Shown: positions 1 to 4,863 of the stretch, piece after piece | Position numbering within the stretch: the stretch's first letter is position 1 | Layout: each line of letters begins with the position of its first letter | Assembly: GCA_900313125.1 (NCBI GenBank) | Contig: OMPZ01000002.1 | Location: 1 to 5,894 of the forward strand | DNA length: 5,894 nt | Source of the DNA: an uncultured Eubacteriales bacterium | GTDB taxonomy: Bacteria; Bacillota; Clostridia; Oscillospirales; Acutalibacteraceae | Direction: 5' to 3' | The notes under the pieces: model-generated | Told to the model about the DNA's origin: nothing | The model's input: only the letters and a program-made list of their open reading frames with translations | The model's database searches: none | Translations under genes and position numbers: made by a program

Positions 1-303
1 AGGATCCTGCAAATGGACGAGGAAGCGCGAAAGCTCGACGAGCAGGCGCAGGAGGAAAAGATAGCCTCTCACGCTGAGGTCATGAAGAAACGTCAGGAGG
101 TCTACGAGGAATACCTCGAAAGCGCGAAGGCTCACGTTGAAGCGTATAAGACATCCGAAACAAAGGCGTCGGAAAATAGCTGGAAGAAAACGGCGAAGTA
201 TTACGACGACGTTTCAAGGGCTCTTGACAAAAAATTCAGAGACAACAAAAGTAAATGGGTAGACGAGATCGTCAACGGAGTTCTCAGCTACAACAGCTAT
301 TGA
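1..303 (+). CDS. Small charged coiled-coil protein, probable V-type ATPase peripheral-stalk subunit G/H (5' partial)
   Basis: The reading frame is open to the left edge and ends at TGA 301-303. An ATG lies at position 13, with AGGA at 1-4 spaced 8 nt before it, so ATG 13 (96 aa) could be the start. However, the in-frame codons before it (R-I-L-Q) read smoothly into the helix, so I think the true start lies just outside the window. The visible protein is very rich in Lys, Glu and Ala, has no hydrophobic segment or Cys, and looks like one long helix/coiled coil. It ends in a short amphipathic tail (WVDEIVNGVL). Subunits G/H of V/A-ATPases are about 100-aa coiled coils that pair with subunit E to form the peripheral stalks, and their gene usually opens the operon. 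The assignment rests on that position and composition, not on a diagnostic motif. It could be an unrelated coiled-coil protein. Confidence 0.6.
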   Translation, partial: RILQMDEEARKLDEQAQEEKIASHAEVMKKRQEVYEEYLESAKAHVEAYKTSETKASENSWKKTAKYYDDVSRALDKKFRDNKSKWVDEIVNGVLSYNSY

Positions 304-324
304 TCGGATAGGTAACCGACTATA

Positions 325-358
325 AAAGCAGCCGGCGATTCGTTTGCGCGGCTGCTTT
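325..358 (+). terminator. Hairpin resembling an intrinsic terminator or attenuator between the coiled-coil gene and ntpC
   Basis: Positions 325-334 and 349-358 are perfect reverse complements (AAAGCAGCCG / CGGCTGCTTT), giving a 10-bp stem with a 14-nt loop. Two more pairs can form inside with a one-base bulge. The stem is GC-rich in its centre and is followed by a T-biased but interrupted tract (TTTCGATTCT, 356-365). It begins 22 nt after the stop of the first gene and ends 29 nt before the ntpC start, overlapping neither the ntpC ribosome binding site nor any coding region. The weak T tract suggests partial termination, or an RNA-processing or stability element, rather than a complete stop. 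This is inference from sequence only. Confidence 0.5.
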
Positions 359-387
359 CGATTCTCCGTTGAAAGAAGGGGGCAGCT

Positions 388-1425
388 ATGAGCTCATCAA
401 AATCGGCAAACGCCGTTCTTGCGAAGATGCGCGCCAAATACGGCAGGCGGCTTTCCGACAGGGATTACGAAAATCTCCTTGCCTGCAAGAGCGTAGCGGA
501 GGTCGTGACTTACCTGAAAAACAATACTTATTACGATACCGTGCTCAGAACGGTGAACGAGCGCGAGGTGCACAGAGGGCGGCTGGAGCTTATCCTTCGG
601 CAAAAGCTCTTTGACGACTTCTACTCGCTGTGCCGCTACATGAAGGGTACGGGCGAATATTTCGCAAAGTTTATTATCGAACGCGACGAGATCGAGCAGA
701 TCATACATTTTCTGACGCTGCTTTCGTCCGACCGTCCGCAGGAGTACATCTTCAAAATGCCTGCGTATTTCGCAAAGCATACGTCGGTAGACCTTGCGGC
801 TTTGGCGCGCGCAAGAGATAACGAGTCGTTTTTCGCGGCGCTGTACGGCACTCCGTACGAGCCGATCGCCGACAGGTACCGCCCGAAGAAGGACGAGCGC
901 GTGAATATCCCCGAGCTGGAGAATGCGCTCTACCGCTACTGCTACGACGAGGTGTACAAGGCGATCAGAGAAAAAACCTCGAAGGGCGAGCAGAAGGCGC
1001 TGCTCGAAATGTTCGATTCGATGATAGATATATTGAATTTCGTCAGGGTGTTCCGATTGAAAAAGTATTATCGTGAATCCGCTGACGTTACGGAGCGTTT
1101 CATGTTCCCGTACGGCACGCTTGGCGCACAGACGAGAAAAAAGCTTTGTGCGGCTTCGACGAGCGCCGAGGTCTTTGACGCCATAAAGGGCACGAAGCTC
1201 GGCAGGAAAATAGGGAAAATGGATTATGTCTACGCCGGGCAGATACAGGAGATCGGCGTGTACGCTATCACGAAGAAGAATATCCATTTTTCAACGTATC
1301 CGATAGTGGGAATGCTGTCTTACGTTTTTGTAATGCAGCAGGAATACAGCAACATAGTCAGTATAATCGAGGGCGCGCGCTACGGCGTCGATCCGGAAAA
1401 GATCCGGGCGATAGTTATAGTGTGA
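388..1425 (+). CDS. ntpC: V/A-type ATPase subunit C (central-stalk cap, AC39/d family)
   Basis: The product has 345 aa, close to the usual length of the family (yeast d, Thermus C, Enterococcus NtpC). Subunit C is a funnel-shaped soluble protein that sits on the cytoplasmic face of the membrane c ring and receives the central shaft (D/F), so it couples rotation of the catalytic head to the ion-moving ring. The chain is helical, basic and without membrane segments. Family features visible are an N-terminal helix with DYENLLACKSV (26-36), an internal IDILNFVRVFRLKKYY element (213-228), and a typical C-terminal end with a YVFVMQQEYSNIVSIIEG element (312-329) followed by ARYGVDPEKI. The ATG start has a strong AGAAGGGGG site at 374-382, 5 nt upstream. 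The next gene, ntpI, follows after 37 nt. In Enterococcus and Thermus operons C comes after E, whereas here it lies ahead of I. Confident assignment. Confidence 0.95.
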   Translation: MSSSKSANAVLAKMRAKYGRRLSDRDYENLLACKSVAEVVTYLKNNTYYDTVLRTVNEREVHRGRLELILRQKLFDDFYSLCRYMKGTGEYFAKFIIERDEIEQIIHFLTLLSSDRPQEYIFKMPAYFAKHTSVDLAALARARDNESFFAALYGTPYEPIADRYRPKKDERVNIPELENALYRYCYDEVYKAIREKTSKGEQKALLEMFDSMIDILNFVRVFRLKKYYRESADVTERFMFPYGTLGAQTRKKLCAASTSAEVFDAIKGTKLGRKIGKMDYVYAGQIQEIGVYAITKKNIHFSTYPIVGMLSYVFVMQQEYSNIVSIIEGARYGVDPEKIRAIVIV

Positions 1426-1449
1426 CCCGAGACTTTGAGCTTTAGAAAA

Positions 1450-1465
1450 AGAGGTGTGATGATTG
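1450..1465 (+). promoter_or_regulatory. Ribosome binding site and TTG start context of ntpI
   Basis: AGAGG at 1450-1454 lies 8 nt before TTG 1463. The codon directly before the TTG is TGA (1460-1462), so the ntpI frame cannot begin further upstream. An ATG at 1459-1461 sits 4 nt before the TTG in another frame and opens a short 7-codon frame (MIGYCKN) before its own stop. The spacing of the Shine-Dalgarno site fits the TTG better than the ATG. Confidence 0.75.
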
Positions 1466-3412
1466 GCTATTGCAAAAATTAAGTGTCTGCGTGTCATCGG
1501 TCTGACCGACAAGCTTTTTGACGCTGCCGAGGTGCTCGTGCAGTCGCAGAGCTTTGAGCCTGATGATCCGCTGAGCTTTCACTCCGACGTCAAGATGTTT
1601 GTGCCTGTACAGGCGGCAAACCCGTACAGCGACGTTGTAGAGAGCTTTAACGCCGCTGTTGACGCAAGCGGCATAGAGTGCGAGCTGTGCGATCTGACGG
1701 GGCGCGAGTTTACCGACGACACGCTTGAAAAGGTCAAACAGTCGGTCGATGAGATAAACGGCTTCGCCGACAAGCGGATATTGCTTGAGGACGAGATAGC
1801 CCGCTGCGAGAAGGGCATCGAGCAGATAAAGCATTTTCTCGACCTTGACCTTGAGATCGACAAGATAAACAACTGCCGCTACATCAAGGCGAACTTCGGC
1901 AAGCTGCCGAAGGAGAGCTTTGAGAAAATGCAGGAGTACAGCGACAACCCGTTCGTCGTGTTCTTCCCGTGCTCGTTAGACGACGATTTCTACTGGGGCT
2001 TGTATATCTCGCCGATATCGAACAGCGACGACGTTGACAGAATATTCTCCGGGCTTTACTTTGAAAGCTGCGGCGTGCTCGAGCTTGACGGAACTCCGAG
2101 CGAGTTTTACGAGGAGCAGCAGAAAAAGCTGCCCGAGCTGAAGCAAAAGCTCGAGAACCTGAAGGCTGAGTTTGACGAGTTCAAACGAAGAAACAGCGAC
2201 GATCTCAATTTCTATTACAGCTATTTCGCCGACCAGCAGAAACGCTACGACGTTATGGCGAAGGCGGTAACGTACTCGAAGAGCTTTATGATAGTCGGCT
2301 GGGTACCCGAGGAAAATTCCGGGGAGATCGTCGAAAAGCTCACAAAGATAGAGTCGGTCGAGTGCAAGCTCACCGACGGCATGAAGGAGCTAAAGCATTC
2401 GCCGCCGGTACGTCTCAAAAACAACGTGTTCACGAGAGCGTTCTCGTACTTTACCGAGATGTACGGTCTGCCGGGCTACAACGAGTTTGACCCGACGGCG
2501 TTCGTTGCGATCACATACACGATCCTGTTCGGCATCATGTTCGGCGACGTGGGTCACGGCATCATGGTCGCGCTGTTCGGCGTGTTCATGAAGAAAAAGA
2601 TGAAGAATCCGCTCGGCTCGATACTCATTCCCTGCGGTATCTCGGGCGCGGTGTTCGGCGCGGTATACGGTTCGGTGTTCGGCTACGAGCACCTTCTCGA
2701 CCCCGTTTTCCACGCGCTGTTCGGCTTTGAAGAGAAACCGATCGAGGTCATGAAGCCCGCCACGACAAACATGATAATCTACGCGGCGGTCGGCATAGGT
2801 ATGCTGCTTGTGACGCTCGCGATCATACTCAACATTATCGTTTCGTTCAGAACGAACGACAAGGAAGAAGCGATCTTCGGCAGCAACGGCATCGCGGGAC
2901 TTCTGTTCTATGTATCGGTAGTCGCAATGCTGATCTCGCAGATGGTGTTCGGCGTGAAGATAGCGTCGCCGGCGTACATCGCGTGCCTTATCGTGATCCC
3001 GCTTCTGATGATCTTCCTGAAGGAGCCCCTCGGACGGCTCTCGCAGGGCAAGAAGGAGTGGCAGCCCGAAAGCTGGGGCGGCTACTGCGTGCAGAGCTTC
3101 TTCGAGCTTTTCGAGTACGCGCTCAGCTACGTTACGAATACGATGTCGTTCCTCAGAGTCGGCGCGTTCGTCCTCGTTCACGCGGGTATGATGGAGGTCG
3201 TATTCACGCTCGCCAACATGAGCAGCGGTTTCGGCTACGTCGCCATAGTCGTTGTCGGCAATATTTTCGTAATGGGTCTCGAAGCGCTGCTTGTTTGTAT
3301 TCAGGTGCTCAGACTTGAGTTCTACGAGATGTTCGGACGTTTCTACAAGGGCAGCGGCAGAGCGTTCAAGCCTGTTAAAAACAGTAATGTGAAATTGCCT
3401 GCAAACGGCTGA
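1463..3412 (+). CDS. ntpI: V/A-type ATPase membrane stator subunit I (subunit a homologue)
   Basis: The 649-aa product is the stationary membrane subunit that forms the two ion half-channels against the rotating K ring and anchors the peripheral stalks. The first ~325 residues are soluble, with helical coiled-coil arms near 90-125 and 210-250. The conserved transition PPVRLKNNVF (314-323) and EFDPTAF (341-347) leads into a membrane half with about eight hydrophobic segments: roughly 344-361, 363-376, 386-407, 436-461, 472-497, 503-519, 550-582 and 591-616. Signature elements are FGDVGHG (360-366), MSFLRVGAF with Arg565, and IQVLRLEFYEMFGRFYKG with Arg617. By position these correspond to the two essential arginines of yeast subunit a (R735 and R799). 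Length matches Enterococcus NtpI (about 660 aa). Translation must begin at TTG 1463 because an in-frame TGA directly precedes it. Ala codons are dominated by GCG, unlike ntpK next door. Confidence 0.97.
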   Translation: MAIAKIKCLRVIGLTDKLFDAAEVLVQSQSFEPDDPLSFHSDVKMFVPVQAANPYSDVVESFNAAVDASGIECELCDLTGREFTDDTLEKVKQSVDEINGFADKRILLEDEIARCEKGIEQIKHFLDLDLEIDKINNCRYIKANFGKLPKESFEKMQEYSDNPFVVFFPCSLDDDFYWGLYISPISNSDDVDRIFSGLYFESCGVLELDGTPSEFYEEQQKKLPELKQKLENLKAEFDEFKRRNSDDLNFYYSYFADQQKRYDVMAKAVTYSKSFMIVGWVPEENSGEIVEKLTKIESVECKLTDGMKELKHSPPVRLKNNVFTRAFSYFTEMYGLPGYNEFDPTAFVAITYTILFGIMFGDVGHGIMVALFGVFMKKKMKNPLGSILIPCGISGAVFGAVYGSVFGYEHLLDPVFHALFGFEEKPIEVMKPATTNMIIYAAVGIGMLLVTLAIILNIIVSFRTNDKEEAIFGSNGIAGLLFYVSVVAMLISQMVFGVKIASPAYIACLIVIPLLMIFLKEPLGRLSQGKKEWQPESWGGYCVQSFFELFEYALSYVTNTMSFLRVGAFVLVHAGMMEVVFTLANMSSGFGYVAIVVVGNIFVMGLEALLVCIQVLRLEFYEMFGRFYKGSGRAFKPVKNSNVKLPANG

Positions 3413-3436
3413 TGCCGCAGGTTCTATACTCAATAT

Positions 3437-3458
3437 AAGATGACAGTATCTTGGAGGA
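3437..3458 (+). promoter_or_regulatory. Small hairpin abutting a strong ribosome binding site of ntpK
   Basis: GGAGGA at 3453-3458 is a near-consensus Shine-Dalgarno site, 7 nt before ATG 3466. It decides the start: a TTG at 3451 in the same frame overlaps the site itself and cannot use it. Immediately upstream, AAGAT (3437-3441) and ATCTT (3448-3452) are inverted repeats with a 6-nt loop, ending exactly where the site begins. The surrounding spacer (3421-3465) is AT-rich compared with the genes. The c subunit is needed in many copies per enzyme, so a strong initiation region is expected. A role for the small hairpin is speculation. Confidence 0.6.
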
Positions 3459-3465
3459 ATTTATC

Positions 3466-3891
3466 ATGGAATTTATATTTTTAGCTATCCCGGTAATTTT
3501 TGGTATCACATCCGTTCTTCTCGCAGACAGAGCAGTTAAGAAGGGCTGCAAAAAGAAGAAGGCTCTTTATATGCAGCTTGCTTCCTTCTGCGCGGTATTT
3601 CTCGTATGCTTCCTTTGTCCGATGGCAGCAAGCGCTGCCGAAGCGACCGACGCTGCTGCAACTGCTGCTACGGCTGCTAACGGAATGGGCTTCATCGGCG
3701 CGGCTATCGCTACAGGACTTTCGTGCATCGGCGGCGGCATCGCCGTTGGCTACGCTGCACCGGCAGCTATCGGCGCTACGAGCGAGGACAGCAAAAACTT
3801 CGGTAAGTCGCTTATCTTCGTTGCACTCGGCGAGGGCGTTGCGCTTTACGGAATGCTCGTTTCTATCCTTATCCTTTCCAAGCTCGGCTGA
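3466..3891 (+). CDS. ntpK: V/A-type ATPase subunit K (c-ring proteolipid) with extra N-terminal hydrophobic hairpin
   Basis: The product has 141 aa from ATG 3466 and forms the rotating ion-carrying ring. Residues 72-141 are a classical c-subunit hairpin: a Gly/Ala-rich helix with IGGGIAVGYAAPA (88-100), a polar loop (ATSEDSKNFG), and a second helix with ALGEGVALYG (120-129), where Glu123 is the ion-binding carboxylate. The N-terminal half is different: a hydrophobic segment (1-20), a very basic loop (KKGCKKKK, 25-32), a second hydrophobic segment (34-53), then an Ala-rich linker. It carries no carboxylate or Gly pattern of a c hairpin, so the gene is not a simple tandem duplication like the 156-aa Enterococcus NtpK. 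The linker contains AASAAEA (54-60), resembling a signal peptidase site. Positions that bind Na+ in sodium-type c subunits are Val94 and Gly124 here, suggesting protons. Ala codons are mostly GCT and GCA, unlike neighbouring genes. Family assignment is firm; the role of the N-terminal half is unknown to me. Confidence 0.93.
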   Translation: MEFIFLAIPVIFGITSVLLADRAVKKGCKKKKALYMQLASFCAVFLVCFLCPMAASAAEATDAAATAATAANGMGFIGAAIATGLSCIGGGIAVGYAAPAAIGATSEDSKNFGKSLIFVALGEGVALYGMLVSILILSKLG

Positions 3892-3908
3892 TAAAAAGGC
3901 GGGATACT

Positions 3909-4223
3909 ATGAAATTCTATCTGCTGAGCGACAACGTTGATACGCTCATGGGTATGCGGCTTGCCGGCATCGACGGCATCGTTATACATACAGAGGAAGA
4001 GGTGCGCTCGCACCTTAGGGACGTTATGCAAAGGACAGACGTTGCGGTCGTTCTGATGACGCACACGCTCGTCAAGCTTTGCCCCGAGCTTATCATGGAC
4101 TACAAGCTCAATATGCGCCAGCCGCTCATCGTCGAGATCCCCGACCGTCACGGCAACGGACGCACGAGCGACTCGATCACGAAATATGTGCGCGACGCTA
4201 TTGGCGTAAAGCTCGATCAATAA
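3909..4223 (+). CDS. ntpG: V/A-type ATPase subunit F (central rotor shaft)
   Basis: The 104-aa product matches the usual size of subunit F, a small Rossmann-like protein that binds subunit D in the central rotor stalk and can modulate ATP hydrolysis. Family elements seen are an N-terminal strand FYLLSD, the RLAGI motif (17-21), a hydrophobic strand with DVAVVLMTHTL (44-54), and the strongly conserved LIVEIPDRHG (73-82), followed by a C-terminal amphipathic helix (90-102). The ATG start follows an AAGGCGGG site (3896-3903), 17 nt after ntpK ends. Nomenclature differs: this protein is NtpG in Enterococcus hirae, where NtpF is the peripheral-stalk protein. KEGG and other schemes use ntpF or atpF. 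Confident assignment. Confidence 0.95.
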   Translation: MKFYLLSDNVDTLMGMRLAGIDGIVIHTEEEVRSHLRDVMQRTDVAVVLMTHTLVKLCPELIMDYKLNMRQPLIVEIPDRHGNGRTSDSITKYVRDAIGVKLDQ

Positions 4224-4250
4224 AAACAGACTATTTGGAGTGTATTGCTT

Positions 4251-4844
4251 ATGATAGACGCGAACAGCAAGACAAACCGATTTTTAGAGGCTATTGAAAA
4301 ATACGCCGAACAGCAGCGCTCCGAGATGCGCGCCGAGGTCGAAGCGTTCCGCGAGGAACAGCTCCAATCGGCAAACGAGGAGGGCACGGCGGCAGCCTTC
4401 GCCTTCATTCAGGAGCAAAAGCAGGAGTTCAAGGCGGCTCTCGCCAAGGAAACGGCTCTTAAAGAAACGCAGAAAAAGCGCGAGCTTTTTGAAAAGCGAA
4501 ACAAAATGGCTCAGTCCGTTTTTGAAGAAGCGGCAAAAAAGCTCGTTGATTTTACGAAAACAAGCAAATACAGGGAGTACCTCGGCACCTCCGCGCGGCT
4601 TATCAAAGAAAAGCTCGGCGGCAGGCAGGCGCGCGTTCATATCTGCGAGCGCGACAAGAAATACTCCTCGCTTATCGAAGAGATCATCCCCGGCTGCACG
4701 ATCGAGACCGACAGCGGTATCGTTATCGGCGGTATAAGCTGCAGCTGCGACGAGCTCTCGATAATCATCGACGACACGCTCGACACGAAGTTCGAGGAGC
4801 GCAAAAGGCTCTTTGTCGAGACATCGGGGCTCATGGTCGAATAA
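4251..4844 (+). CDS. ntpE: V/A-type ATPase subunit E (peripheral stalk)
   Basis: The 197-aa product has the two-part architecture of subunit E: a long charged helix (about 8-95, rich in Glu, Lys, Gln and Ala) that pairs with subunit G/H, and a C-terminal globular domain (about 105-197) that holds the top of subunit B. The globular domain contains the typical ETDSGIVIGG turn (152-161) and the IIIDDTLDTKFEERKRLF element (171-188). Residues 1-197 match the common length of 185-210 aa. Start choice: GGAG (4237-4240) lies 10 nt before ATG 4251 and 4 nt before an in-frame TTG at 4245, which would add only two residues. I prefer the ATG, but the TTG cannot be excluded. It follows subunit F by 27 nt and precedes ntpA by 16 nt. 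The gene order F-E-A differs from the E-C-F(G)-A order of Enterococcus and Thermus. Confidence 0.92.
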   Translation: MIDANSKTNRFLEAIEKYAEQQRSEMRAEVEAFREEQLQSANEEGTAAAFAFIQEQKQEFKAALAKETALKETQKKRELFEKRNKMAQSVFEEAAKKLVDFTKTSKYREYLGTSARLIKEKLGGRQARVHICERDKKYSSLIEEIIPGCTIETDSGIVIGGISCSCDELSIIIDDTLDTKFEERKRLFVETSGLMVE

Positions 4845-4846
4845 CG

Positions 4847-4863
4847 AAGGGGTGGCATGATTG
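4847..4863 (+). promoter_or_regulatory. Ribosome binding site and TTG start context of ntpA
   Basis: AAGGGG (4847-4852) lies 8 nt before TTG 4861. The preceding in-frame codon is TGA (4858-4860), so TTG is the earliest possible start of this frame and fits the conserved N terminus of subunit A. An out-of-frame ATG at 4857-4859 opens an 11-codon frame before its own stop. The layout (site, 4 nt, ATGA, TTG) is identical to that in front of ntpI. Confidence 0.75.

Noticed and set aside
300..326. Possible promoter before ntpC (TTGATC at 300-305, TATAAA at 321-326)
   Set aside because: The spacing is only 15 nt and the -35 match is partial. The TATAAA also overlaps the base of the hairpin, so chance is the simpler explanation.
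397..1287. Antisense open frame (296 codons) opposite ntpC
   Set aside because: It is a complementary-strand shadow of a well-recognised gene; no independent ribosome binding site or protein family resemblance is visible.
2390..3433. Long antisense open frame (347 codons) opposite ntpI
   Set aside because: It lies wholly against a strongly conserved subunit, its translation is very rich in Arg, His, Glu and Asp as expected from reading GC-biased codons backwards, and it has no convincing start region.
3451..3465. TTG at 3451 as start of ntpK, adding five residues
   Set aside because: This TTG overlaps the GGAGGA ribosome binding site, which is ideally spaced for ATG 3466.
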